Assembly (NCBI RefSeq): GCF_001426225.1
Contig: NZ_LMRT01000014.1
Span: forward strand, 391,856 to 455,855
DNA length: 64,000 bases
Direction of reading: 5' to 3'
Source of the DNA: Allobosea sp. Leaf344
GTDB taxonomy: Bacteria > Pseudomonadota > Alphaproteobacteria > Rhizobiales > Beijerinckiaceae
The notes beneath the pieces were generated by a model. That model was not told the DNA's origin. It worked only from the letters and a program-made list of their open reading frames with translations, and made no database searches. Positions within the stretch are counted from its first letter, which is position 1, and each line of letters starts with the position of its first letter. The translations under genes and the position numbers were made by a program. This document shows positions 38,899-47,288 of this stretch, one piece after another.

Positions 38899-39906
38899 AT
38901 GGCACTGCCCGATTTCTCCATGCGCCAGCTGCTCGAGGCCGGGGCCCATTTCGGCCACCAGGCGCATCGCTGGAACCCGAAGATGTCGCCCTATATCTTC
39001 GGCACCCGCAACAACATCCACATTCTCGACCTGTCGCAGTCGGTGCCGATGCTCTCGCGCGCCCTGCAGGCGGTGTCGGACACCGTCGCCCGCGGCGGCC
39101 GCGTGCTCTTCGTCGGCACCAAGCGCCAGGCCCAGGACGCCATCGCCGATGCGGCCAAGCGTTCGGCCCAGTATTACGTGAACTCCCGTTGGCTCGGCGG
39201 CATGCTGACCAATTGGAAGACGATCTCGGCCTCGATCCAGCGCCTGCGCAAGGTCGACGAGCTCCTGAACGGCGGCAGCACCGGCCTGACCAAGAAGGAG
39301 CGGCTGATGCTCGCCCGCGAGCGCGACAAGCTCGAAAAGGCGCTCGGCGGCATCAAGGACATGGGCGGCACGCCGGACATGATCTTCGTCATCGACACCA
39401 ACAAGGAAGCGCTCGCGATCAAGGAGGCCCAGCGCCTCGGCATCCCGGTCGCCGCGATCGTCGATTCGAACTCCGATCCGGACGGCATCACCTTCCCGGT
39501 GCCCGCCAATGACGATGCCGGCCGCGCCATCCAGCTCTATTGCGACCTGATCGCCCGCTCGGCGATCGACGGCATCTCCCGCGCCTCTGGCGACCATGGC
39601 GTCGATCTCGGCGCTTCGGAAGCGCCGATGGTCGAGGAGGCCCTGGCGGCCGAGCCGGCGGCCGATGCCGCTCCGGCCTTCGAGCTGCTGACCGCGCCGC
39701 GCGGCGCGCCGGACGATCTGATGAAGCTCTCGGGCATGGGTCCCGAGACCGTGCAGAAGCTCAATGATGGCGGCGTCTTCCACTTCTGGCAGATCGCGGC
39801 CATGTCCCCGGCCGACGTCACCAAGGTCGACCAGGATCTGAAGCTCGGCGGCCGCGTCGAGCGCGAGGGCTGGGTCGCCCAGGCCCGCGATCTCGCCGAG
39901 GCGTGA
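38899..39906 (+). CDS. rpsB: 30S ribosomal protein S2 with C-terminal helix-hairpin-helix-like extension
   Basis: uS2 binds the 30S subunit and recruits S1. Residues 1-230 are the standard protein ([60 protein letters not shown]). A linker rich in Ala/Glu (235-262) leads to a folded extension (about 262-335) with [20 protein letters not shown] and [16 protein letters not shown], similar to the helix-hairpin-helix modules added to other proteins in Rhizobiales. The ATG at 38899 has GGAAGGA upstream; an earlier in-frame ATG at 38797 is not conserved. First gene of rpsB-tsf. Confidence 0.97.
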   Translation: MALPDFSMRQLLEAGAHFGHQAHRWNPKMSPYIFGTRNNIHILDLSQSVPMLSRALQAVSDTVARGGRVLFVGTKRQAQDAIADAAKRSAQYYVNSRWLGGMLTNWKTISASIQRLRKVDELLNGGSTGLTKKERLMLARERDKLEKALGGIKDMGGTPDMIFVIDTNKEALAIKEAQRLGIPVAAIVDSNSDPDGITFPVPANDDAGRAIQLYCDLIARSAIDGISRASGDHGVDLGASEAPMVEEALAAEPAADAAPAFELLTAPRGAPDDLMKLSGMGPETVQKLNDGGVFHFWQIAAMSPADVTKVDQDLKLGGRVEREGWVAQARDLAEA

Positions 39907-39912
39907 TCCCCC

Positions 39913-39939
39913 CTGCGGCGCGTCACAGGCGCGTCGCAG
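39913..39939 (+). terminator. Hairpin between rpsB and tsf
   Basis: A 10-bp stem with one G-U pair (39913-39922 with 39930-39939) and a 7-base loop starts six bases after the rpsB stop. There is no T run. An attenuating or processing hairpin here would let S2 and EF-Ts be made at different levels. Confidence 0.4.
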
Positions 39940-40080
39940 TCGGCTTCGAATGATGCGTGACAAGCGCCGACGGCCGGAAACGGAACGTCGGCGTTCTCCC
40001 ATCGCAGGATCAAATCCCTTTCTTTCCAGAGGTCGCGCCGCCTTCCTGGCCGCGACCCGAGACCATAAGGACACAGGCAC

Positions 40081-41004
40081 ATGGCAGCGATCACCGCCGG
40101 GATGGTGAAGGAACTCCGCGACAAGACCGGCGCGGGCATGATGGACTGCAAGGCCGCGCTGTCGGCGGTCGATGGCGACATGGAAGCCGCGATCGACTGG
40201 CTGCGCACCAAGGGCCTGGCCAAGGCCGCCAAAAAGGCCGGCCGCGTCGCCGCCGAGGGCCTCGTCGCCGTCGCCGTCTCCGGCACCCGCGGCGTCGTCT
40301 CCGAGCTCAACTCCGAGACCGATTTCGTCGCCCGCAACCTGGAATTCCAGGCGCTGGCCCATGGCATCGCCAATGTCGCCCTGGAGAAGGGCGGCGACGC
40401 CGAGGCCGTGCTGGCGCATCACTATCCCGGCGGCGGCTCGGTCCAGGAGGCGATCGCCAACGCCATCGCCACCATCGGCGAGAACATGACGCTGCGCCGC
40501 GTCGCCGAGGTCAAGGTCTCGGCCGGCGTGATCGGCTCCTATGTCCATGGCGCCGTGGCCGACGGCCTGGGCAAGATCGGCGTCATCGTCGGGCTGGAAT
40601 CGACCGGCAAGGCCGATGAGCTCGCCGTGCTCGGCCGCCAGCTCGCCATGCATGTCGCCGCGACCAATCCGATCGCCCTCGATCTCGCCTCGGTCGATCC
40701 GGCCGTGCTGGAGCGCGAGAAGGCGATCCTGGCCGAGAAGAACGCCGGCAAGCCCGCCCATGTGCTCGAGAAGATCACCGAGAGCGGGCTGAAGAGCTAC
40801 GCCAAGGAATATTGCCTGCTCGACCAGGCCTATATCCATGACGGCTCCAAATCGGTCTCGCAGGTGCTCAAGGAGATCGAGGGCAAGGTCGGCGCCCCCG
40901 TCGCGCTGAAGGGTTTCGCCCGCTTCGCGCTCGGCGAGGGCATCGAGAAGGAGGAGCAGGATTTCGCAGCGGAAGTCGCTGCCGCCGGCGGCACGACGGG
41001 CTGA
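40081..41004 (+). CDS. tsf: Elongation factor Ts
   Basis: Nucleotide exchange factor for EF-Tu. The 307-residue protein has the N-terminal UBA-like module with [19 protein letters not shown], then the core with [11 protein letters not shown] (the TDFV motif that contacts EF-Tu), and the C-terminal [18 protein letters not shown]. Normal length. Separated from rpsB by 174 bases and closed by a strong terminator. Confidence 0.97.
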   Translation: MAAITAGMVKELRDKTGAGMMDCKAALSAVDGDMEAAIDWLRTKGLAKAAKKAGRVAAEGLVAVAVSGTRGVVSELNSETDFVARNLEFQALAHGIANVALEKGGDAEAVLAHHYPGGGSVQEAIANAIATIGENMTLRRVAEVKVSAGVIGSYVHGAVADGLGKIGVIVGLESTGKADELAVLGRQLAMHVAATNPIALDLASVDPAVLEREKAILAEKNAGKPAHVLEKITESGLKSYAKEYCLLDQAYIHDGSKSVSQVLKEIEGKVGAPVALKGFARFALGEGIEKEEQDFAAEVAAAGGTTG

Positions 41005-41025
41005 TCCGTCCGAGGACGAGACACG

Positions 41026-41055
41026 AAAAGGCCGCGCCTTGCGCGGCCTTTTTTG
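41026..41055 (+). terminator. Rho-independent terminator after tsf
   Basis: A perfect 12-bp stem (41026-41037 with 41041-41052) with loop CTT and a run of six T (41049-41054). It lies 22 bases after the tsf stop and ends the rpsB-tsf unit. pyrH, 56 bases on, must therefore rely on readthrough or its own promoter. Confidence 0.92.
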
Positions 41056-41110
41056 TATGAAGGCGATGGCGCCCGCGAATCGCGGGCAGGCGTGACAGCG
41101 GAGAGAGCCA

Positions 41111-41818
41111 ATGAGACCCAAACGCGTCCTCGTGAAGCTGTCCGGCGAAGCCCTTGCGGGAGCAGCGGGATCGGGCCTCGACGGCAGCACGCTGACGGCT
41201 CTGGCCGGCGACATCGCCAACGCCTCGCATGAGGGCGTCGAGATCGCCATCGTCGTCGGCGGCGGCAATTTTTTCCGCGGCGTGCAGGGGCTGACCAAGG
41301 GCCTCGACAGGACCAGCGCCGATTCGATCGGCATGCTCGGCACGGTGATGAACGCGCTGGCGCTCGAACATGCGATCGAGAGCGCGGGCGCGCCGGCGCG
41401 CGCCATGTCCGCGGTGCCGATGCCCTCGCTCTGCGAGAGCTATGCCCGCAAGCGCGCGCTCGACCATCTCAGCCATGGCAAGGTGGTCGTGCTGGGCGGC
41501 GGCACCGGCAACCCCTATTTCACCACCGATACCGGTGCGGCCCTGCGCGCGGCGGAGCTCGGCTGCAGCCATCTGCTCAAGGCGACGCAGGTCGACGGCG
41601 TCTATTCCGCCGATCCGAAGAAGGACGCCTCGGCGGTCCGCTACGAGACGCTGACGCATGAGGATGCGATCCGGCGCGACCTGAAGGTGATGGATACCGC
41701 CGCCTTCGCGCTGGCCCGCGATGCCGGGCTGACCATCGTGGTGTTCTCGATCGCCGAGCTCGGCGCGCTGGCTGCGGTGCTGCGCGGCGAGGGCAGGGCG
41801 ACCTACGTCACCCCTTGA
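41111..41818 (+). CDS. pyrH: UMP kinase
   Basis: Phosphorylates UMP to UDP; bacterial type of the amino-acid kinase fold. The 235-residue protein has RVLVKLSGEALAG, IVVGGGNFFRGVQG, MNALALEHAI, VVLGGGTGNPYFTTDTGAALRA and KATQVDGVYSADPKKD. The standard neighbour frr follows, but a minus-strand VOC gene is wedged between them. Confidence 0.97.
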   Translation: MRPKRVLVKLSGEALAGAAGSGLDGSTLTALAGDIANASHEGVEIAIVVGGGNFFRGVQGLTKGLDRTSADSIGMLGTVMNALALEHAIESAGAPARAMSAVPMPSLCESYARKRALDHLSHGKVVVLGGGTGNPYFTTDTGAALRAAELGCSHLLKATQVDGVYSADPKKDASAVRYETLTHEDAIRRDLKVMDTAAFALARDAGLTIVVFSIAELGALAAVLRGEGRATYVTP

Positions 41819-41821
41819 GCC

Positions 41822-42235
41822 TCAATAGGTCGCCCACAGGCCCGGCGTCACCCATTCCAGCAGATGGCCGTCGGGATCGCGGAGATAGAGGCTGGTGCCG
41901 CCGCGCTCCCAGCGCATCCGGCCCTCGATCGGGATGCCGAGCTCGGCGAGCCGCGCCTCCCAGGCCGGCAACTCCTCGGCGTCGATCCCGAAGGCGATGT
42001 GCAGCGGGCCCTCTCCGTCATGGGGCGGAATCGTTCCGCCGGCCGAATGCTGGGTCTGCAGCGAGGCGCCGCGCTTGAACAGCAGCAGCACGCTCTGCCC
42101 GCCGACATCGAAGGCATGCAGCGTGCCGGTCTTGAGCAGGGGCACGAGCCCGAGCTTCTCCTCGTAGAACGCGCGGGCGCGCTCGAGATCATCGACATAG
42201 AGCGCGGTCTCGACGATGCGGTTGAGGCGGGGCAT
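41822..42235 (-). CDS. VOC family (glyoxalase-like) protein
   Basis: A 137-residue single-module VOC protein: IVETALYVDDLERARAFYEEKLGL at the start, HIAFGIDAEELPAWEARL in the middle, SLYLRDPDGHLLEW at the end, the usual beta-alpha-beta-beta-beta pattern with a C-terminal Glu metal ligand. Substrate unknown; lactoylglutathione lyase, fosfomycin-resistance-like and dioxygenase-like activities share this fold. The ATG at 42235 has AGGAG six bases upstream. It meets pyrH tail to tail after three bases, so an insertion into the pyrH-frr pair is likely. Confidence 0.88.
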   Translation of the reverse strand: MPRLNRIVETALYVDDLERARAFYEEKLGLVPLLKTGTLHAFDVGGQSVLLLFKRGASLQTQHSAGGTIPPHDGEGPLHIAFGIDAEELPAWEARLAELGIPIEGRMRWERGGTSLYLRDPDGHLLEWVTPGLWATY

Positions 42236-42468
42236 GGCGCTCTCCTGCGGCTCTGCCGGGCCGCTCCCATGCGGCCGGCGCGACGGCGGCGGCGAGATTA
42301 GCGGCAAGGCGCGGATGGCTCCAGCCGGCGCCGATCCTGTCCCGTCTCGGCGCTTTTCCCTTGCCCGGATCATGGGAACATGCTGTTCGAACAGGTAATT
42401 CTTGACCGGGCCGGCCACCGCCGCCATGGTCGCGCCGATTTTGGATTATCCGCAAGGTCTTAAAGATT

Positions 42469-43032
42469 ATGGCCCAGACGACGTTCGATCTCGCCGATGT
42501 GAAGCGCCGCATGGCCGGCGCCCTGCAGTCCTTCAAGGGCGATCTCGCCTCCCTGCGCAGCGGCCGCGCCTCCGCCAACATGCTCGATCCGATCCAGGTC
42601 GAGGCCTATGGCGCGCGCACGCCCCTGTCGCAGCTCGCCACCGTCAGCGTCCCCGAGGCGCGCCTGCTCAGCGTGCAGGTCTGGGACCGCAGCATGGTCG
42701 GCCCGGTCGAGAAGGCGATCCGCGAATCCGATCTCGGCCTGAACCCGCAGACCGAAGGCCAGGTGCTGCGCATCCGCATCCCGGAGCTGAACGAGCAGCG
42801 CCGCAAGGAGATGGTCAAGGTCGCGCATAAATACGCCGAGGAATCGAAGATCGCCGTGCGCCATGTCCGGCGTGACGCCATCGACATCATCAAGAAGGTC
42901 GAGAAGGAGGGCGCCTTCACCAAGGACGACGTGACCCGCCAGTCCGATCTGGTGCAGAAGGCGACCGACCAGCACATCGCCGAGATCGACCAGGCGCTGG
43001 CGGCGAAGGAAAAGGAAATCCTCTCCGTCTGA
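42469..43032 (+). CDS. frr: Ribosome recycling factor
   Basis: With EF-G it splits post-termination ribosomes. The 187-residue protein shows LASLRSGRASANMLDPIQVEAYG, VQVWDRSMVGPVEKAIRESDLGLNP, the RIRIPELNEQRRKEMVKVAHKYAEESKIAVRHVRRDA stretch, and a C-terminal helix with KATDQHIAEIDQALAAKEKEI. Preceded by a 233-base divergent gap shared with the VOC gene. Confidence 0.97.
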   Translation: MAQTTFDLADVKRRMAGALQSFKGDLASLRSGRASANMLDPIQVEAYGARTPLSQLATVSVPEARLLSVQVWDRSMVGPVEKAIRESDLGLNPQTEGQVLRIRIPELNEQRRKEMVKVAHKYAEESKIAVRHVRRDAIDIIKKVEKEGAFTKDDVTRQSDLVQKATDQHIAEIDQALAAKEKEILSV

Positions 43033-43113
43033 GGCGCGCCGCAGCCTTTCATCCGTCGCGCGGGCAGGCTCGCGCGACGGCTCCTTCCCGGCGACGGCCC
43101 ATGAGGCAGATCG

Positions 43114-43875
43114 ATGTCAGCAGAGACGCGTCAGGGTGAGAGCGCAGCGGATCCCTGCCATGTCGCCATCATCATGGATGGCAATGGGCGCTGGGCGAAG
43201 ATGCGCAACCTGCCGCGCCAGGAAGGCCATCGCCGCGGGCTGGAAGCCCTGCGGCGGACGGTGCGCCACGCCGCCGAACTCGGCATCGAAGTGCTCACCC
43301 TCTACAGTTTCTCCACCGAGAATTGGCGGCGCCCCCAGGCGGAGGTGTCCTTCTTGCTGGGGCTGCTCCGGCGTTTCGTCGAGAAGGATCTGGCGGAGCT
43401 CGCCGAGGCGGGGCTGCGGGTGCGGATCATCGGCGGGCGCGAGGATCTGGCGCCGGATCTGCGCCGGCTGGTCGAGCATGCCGAGCAGTCGACCGCCGGA
43501 AATAGCGGCATGACCCTGGTGGTGGCCTTCAATTACGGCTCGCGCGACGAGATCGTCAGGGCAACGCGCGCCATCGCGACGGAGGTCGCCGCCGGCCGGC
43601 TCGACCCCGCCGCGATCGACGAGGCCGTGCTGCATGGCCATCTCGACACGGCCGATCTGCCGGACCCCGAACTGGTGATCCGCACATCCGGCGAGACCCG
43701 GATCTCCAACTTCCTGCTATGGCAGGCCGCCTATGCCGAATTCGTCTTCAGCCCCGTGCTCTGGCCCGATTTCGACAAGGCCGATCTCGTCGCGGCCATT
43801 TCGGAATATCGCCGGCGCGAGCGGCGTTTCGGCGGCGTCGAGCCGGTGACGGTCCGCAAGGCGGGCGCCGCGTGA
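43114..43875 (+). CDS. uppS: Undecaprenyl diphosphate synthase (isoprenyl transferase)
   Basis: Makes the C55 lipid carrier precursor for cell wall and LPS sugars. The 253-residue cis-prenyltransferase has HVAIIMDGNGRWAKMRNLPRQEGHRRG (catalytic Asp22), LTLYSFSTENWRRP, and ELVIRTSGETRISNFLLWQAAYAEF. Its stop overlaps the GTG of cdsA (GTGA), so the two are coupled. Confidence 0.97.
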   Translation: MSAETRQGESAADPCHVAIIMDGNGRWAKMRNLPRQEGHRRGLEALRRTVRHAAELGIEVLTLYSFSTENWRRPQAEVSFLLGLLRRFVEKDLAELAEAGLRVRIIGGREDLAPDLRRLVEHAEQSTAGNSGMTLVVAFNYGSRDEIVRATRAIATEVAAGRLDPAAIDEAVLHGHLDTADLPDPELVIRTSGETRISNFLLWQAAYAEFVFSPVLWPDFDKADLVAAISEYRRRERRFGGVEPVTVRKAGAA

Positions 43876-44699
43876 GCGAGCCCCGGCCTGCCAGCCCCGC
43901 CGCTGCGAGCGAATTGCGGCAGCGCATCCTGTCGGCGCTGATCATGGCCGCCGGCATCCTCGCCGCGACCTGGTGGGGCGGCTGGCCGTTCCGCATCGTC
44001 TGGGCGCTGGTCGCCGGTTTCGTCGCCTATGAATGGCTGGCCTTCGTCAGCCGGCGCAACGCCTTGCCGGGCGGGATCGGCGTCGCGCTCGCCGGGCTGG
44101 CGCTCGGCTTCTCTCCCGCGAGCCAGGTGGCGCTGGCAGGCGTCGCCGCCATGGCGGCGCTGACCGGCGCCGTACTCACCCCGCTGATGCGCGGGAAATG
44201 GCCGCTCGAAGCCTGTGGCGTCGCCTATGCCCTGGGTTTCGCGCTGATCACGCCGGCTTTGCGGTCGGTGCCCGATCTCGGCCTGGCGATCATCATCTGG
44301 AGCTTCGCCGTCGTCTGGTTCACCGATATCGCGGCCTATTTCACCGGTCGCCGCCTCGGCGGGCCGAAACTGATGCCGCGCTTCAGCCCGAAGAAGACCT
44401 GGTCGGGCGCGATCGGCGGCGCGCTCGCCGGCACGCTCGGCGGCTACGCCGTCTGGCGGCTGACGCCGCAGGCGGCGCCGCTGATCGGCGGAGCGGCGAG
44501 CCTGGCTCTGTCCTTTGCCGCTTCCGTCGCGTCGCAGGCCGGGGATCTCTTCGAATCCGCCGTCAAAAGACGGTTCGGCGCCAAGGATTCCGGCCGGCTG
44601 ATCCCCGGCCATGGCGGGTTCCTGGACCGGCTCGACGGCTATTGGGCGGTGCTCGTCCTGTCCGGCCTGCTGCTCTTCCTGGTCGAGCTCGCGCGGTGA
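43872..44699 (+). CDS. cdsA: Phosphatidate cytidylyltransferase
   Basis: Makes CDP-diacylglycerol, the branch point of phospholipid synthesis. From GTG 43872 the protein has 275 residues with about seven or eight membrane segments and the family signature in FSPKKTWSGAIGGALAGTLGG ... GDLFESAVKRRFGAKDSGRLIPGHGGFLDRLDG. It is coupled to uppS; dxr starts five bases after it. Confidence 0.95.
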   Translation: MSEPRPASPAAASELRQRILSALIMAAGILAATWWGGWPFRIVWALVAGFVAYEWLAFVSRRNALPGGIGVALAGLALGFSPASQVALAGVAAMAALTGAVLTPLMRGKWPLEACGVAYALGFALITPALRSVPDLGLAIIIWSFAVVWFTDIAAYFTGRRLGGPKLMPRFSPKKTWSGAIGGALAGTLGGYAVWRLTPQAAPLIGGAASLALSFAASVASQAGDLFESAVKRRFGAKDSGRLIPGHGGFLDRLDGYWAVLVLSGLLLFLVELAR

Positions 44700-44703
44700 G
44701 CAT

Positions 44704-45885
44704 GTGAGCCGGCGCAGCGTCACGCTTCTCGGGGCCACCGGTTCCATCGGCCGCTCGACGCGCGACGTCGTCGCCGAGAATCCGGAGCGGCTCGCCATTT
44801 CCGTCGTGGTCGGCGGCCGCGATGCCGCCGCTTTGGCCCGCGTCGCGATCGAGACCGGCGCCGCTTTCGCCGCCCTGGCGGAGGCCGATTCCGGCCCCGC
44901 CCTGCGCGAAGCCTTGGCCGGGACCGGTATTGCCAGCGGAGCAGGGCGGGAGGCGGTGCTCGAGGCGGTGGCGCGGCCGAGCGACATCGTGGTCAGCGCC
45001 ATTTCCGGTGCGGCGGGGCTGGAGGCGACCTTCGCCGCGCTGATGCCCGGCCGGGTGATCGCGCTCGCCAACAAGGAGAGCCTGGTCTGCGCGGGCGAGG
45101 CCGTGATGGCGCAGGCGCGCCATGTCGGCGCGACGATCCTGCCGCTCGATTCCGAGCATAACGCGCTCTACCAGGTGCTCGGCGCCGAGCCGGTTTCGGC
45201 CGTGCGCAGCATGACGCTGACGGCTTCGGGCGGCCCGTTTCGGACCTGGACCGCCGCGCAGATCGCCGCGGCGCGGCCGGAACAGGCGCTGGCCCATCCG
45301 AACTATGCGATGGGCGCGAAGATCACCATCGATTCCGCCAGCATGATGAACAAGGGGCTGGAGCTGATCGAGGCGCGCTATCTCTTCGGGCTGCGCCACG
45401 ACCAGCTCGAGGTGCTGGTCCATCCCCAGCAGATCGTGCATGGGCTGGTGACCTTCCGCGACGGCTCGGTCAGCGCCGGGCTCGCTCTGCCGGATATGCG
45501 GGTCGCGGCCGCCCATTGCCTCGGGATCGACGGGCGGCTGGACGCGCCGGCGGCGCGTTTCCTCGATCTCGCCCGGACGGCGCCGCTCGTCTTCGAGCCG
45601 CCGGATCTCGCGCGCTTCCCGGCGCTCGGCCTGGCGATGGCGGCGCTCGCCCAGGGCGGAGCCGCACCCGCCGTGCTCAACGCCGCCAATGAAATCGCCG
45701 TCGCCGCCTTCCTGGCCGGCGAGATCGCCTTTCCCGGCATCGCCCAGCTGGTCGAGGCGGTCTGTAGCCGGGAATTCGCCTCCGCCGAGGCGCCCGCGAC
45801 CGTCGCGGAGGCGCTCGCGATCGATCGCGATGCACGGATTCGGGCGCGGGCGCTCTTGTCCGGAGGCGGTTTCGCTGTCACCTAA
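44704..45885 (+). CDS. dxr: 1-deoxy-D-xylulose-5-phosphate reductoisomerase
   Basis: First committed step of the MEP isoprenoid pathway, which feeds UppS. The 393-residue enzyme starts at GTG, with the NADPH motif LLGATGSIGRSTRDVV, ALANKESLVCAG, LDSEHNALYQ (metal ligands), TASGGPFR and ITIDSASMMNKGLELIEARYLF. Tightly packed with cdsA and rseP. Confidence 0.96.
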   Translation: MSRRSVTLLGATGSIGRSTRDVVAENPERLAISVVVGGRDAAALARVAIETGAAFAALAEADSGPALREALAGTGIASGAGREAVLEAVARPSDIVVSAISGAAGLEATFAALMPGRVIALANKESLVCAGEAVMAQARHVGATILPLDSEHNALYQVLGAEPVSAVRSMTLTASGGPFRTWTAAQIAAARPEQALAHPNYAMGAKITIDSASMMNKGLELIEARYLFGLRHDQLEVLVHPQQIVHGLVTFRDGSVSAGLALPDMRVAAAHCLGIDGRLDAPAARFLDLARTAPLVFEPPDLARFPALGLAMAALAQGGAAPAVLNAANEIAVAAFLAGEIAFPGIAQLVEAVCSREFASAEAPATVAEALAIDRDARIRARALLSGGGFAVT

Positions 45886-45906
45886 GAGGCAGCTCTGGAG
45901 AATTTG

Positions 45907-47055
45907 ATGCAGTTCGCAACGACCTTGTGGGAATCCGGACAGTTCGTGCTCGGCTATCTCCTGCCGTTTCTGTTCGTTCTCGGCCTGGTCGTGTTCGTGC
46001 ATGAGCTCGGCCATTTCCTCGTCGGGCGCTGGTGCGGCGTCGACGTCAAGGTGTTCTCGGTCGGCTTCGGCCGCGAGATCTACGGCTTCGACGACCGGCA
46101 CGGCACGCGCTGGCGCATCGCGCTGATCCCGCTCGGCGGCTATGTGAAATTCTCCGGCGATGCCGACGCCGCCAGCACGCCGGGCTTCGACGCCGTCGCG
46201 GCGATGTCGCCGGAGGAGCGCGCCCGCAGCTTCCCCGCGCAATCGATCGGAGAGCGCGCCGCGATCGTCGCCGCGGGACCGATCGCGAATTTCCTGCTGG
46301 CGATCCTGATCTTCGCCGGGACCGTCTTCATCTTCGGCAAGCCGGTGTTGAGCCCGCGCATCGACCAGATCGTGGCCGGCAGCGCCGCCGAGCGGGCGGG
46401 CCTGCGCCCCGGCGACCTCGTCGTCGAGATCGACGGCCAGAAGATCGCCTCCTTCAACGACATGCAGCGCATCATCTCGGTGCGGCCCAACGAGGCCGTG
46501 CCGGTGACGGTGGAGCGCTCCGGCGCGCTGGTCACCCTGCCGGTGACGCCGGTGCTGGTCGAAACCAGCTCCAAGCTCGGCAAGCAGCGCATCGGCGTGG
46601 TCGGCATCCAGGCCTCCCGCAAGCCGGAGGACTGGACCGTGCAGCGCTTCGGCCCGCTCGAGGCCCTGGGCAACGGCGTGGCCGAGACCTGGTTCGTGGT
46701 CGAGCGCACCTATGATTACGTCGCCAAGCTGGTGACGGGGCGCGAATCCACCGACCAGCTCTCCGGCCCGATCCGCATCGCCCAGGTTTCGGGCATGGTG
46801 GCGTCCAATGGCGGTCTGCTGGCCCTGATCAACCTCGCCGCGATTCTCTCCGTCTCGATCGGGCTGATGAACCTCGTGCCGATCCCGATGCTCGATGGCG
46901 GGCACCTGCTCTTCTATGCGATCGAGGCGCTGCGGGGCCGGCCGCTGAGCGAGCGCGCGCAGGAGATCGGCTTCCGCTTCGGCCTCGGCCTGGTGCTGAT
47001 GCTGATGCTGTTCGTGACCTGGAACGATCTCGTCCACGTCAGATCCCTGCTCTGA
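45907..47055 (+). CDS. rseP: Site-2 protease RseP
   Basis: Inner-membrane zinc protease that cuts anti-sigma factors and cleaved signal peptides. The 382-residue protein has HELGH in the first membrane helix (H32, E33, H36), one clear PDZ domain (about 125-205), and the third metal ligand in NLVPIPMLDGGHLLFY. The ATG at 45907 has GGAG six bases upstream. It lies in the usual dxr-rseP-bamA order, 233 bases before bamA. Confidence 0.96.
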   Translation: MQFATTLWESGQFVLGYLLPFLFVLGLVVFVHELGHFLVGRWCGVDVKVFSVGFGREIYGFDDRHGTRWRIALIPLGGYVKFSGDADAASTPGFDAVAAMSPEERARSFPAQSIGERAAIVAAGPIANFLLAILIFAGTVFIFGKPVLSPRIDQIVAGSAAERAGLRPGDLVVEIDGQKIASFNDMQRIISVRPNEAVPVTVERSGALVTLPVTPVLVETSSKLGKQRIGVVGIQASRKPEDWTVQRFGPLEALGNGVAETWFVVERTYDYVAKLVTGRESTDQLSGPIRIAQVSGMVASNGGLLALINLAAILSVSIGLMNLVPIPMLDGGHLLFYAIEALRGRPLSERAQEIGFRFGLGLVLMLMLFVTWNDLVHVRSLL

Positions 47056-47288
47056 GGCGGCCCGCCGGGCCGCGCCAGGCAGCCCGAGCGAATGTGGTCG
47101 AATCAGGGCGAAGCCCCGTGGCGCGCGGGCAACGAGCGCCTCAAAAATAATCCGTTAACGATGATGGCGGTTTGCACCCCGCGCGAAACTTTGTAGAAGC
47201 GATTGAACTGCAATGTCGCCGTGCTGCCGTGGATTTGCGGCTGTCCCCCTCCGGGGTGGCGACCTGAGAAAATGGAATAGGCGACCCG

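Noticed and set aside
42383..42394. 12-bp perfect palindrome CTGTTCGAACAG in the VOC-frr gap
   Set aside because: Many 12-bp palindromes are expected by chance in 64 kb. The nearby GAAC/GTTC spacings do not fit the alphaproteobacterial LexA box, so no operator is claimed.
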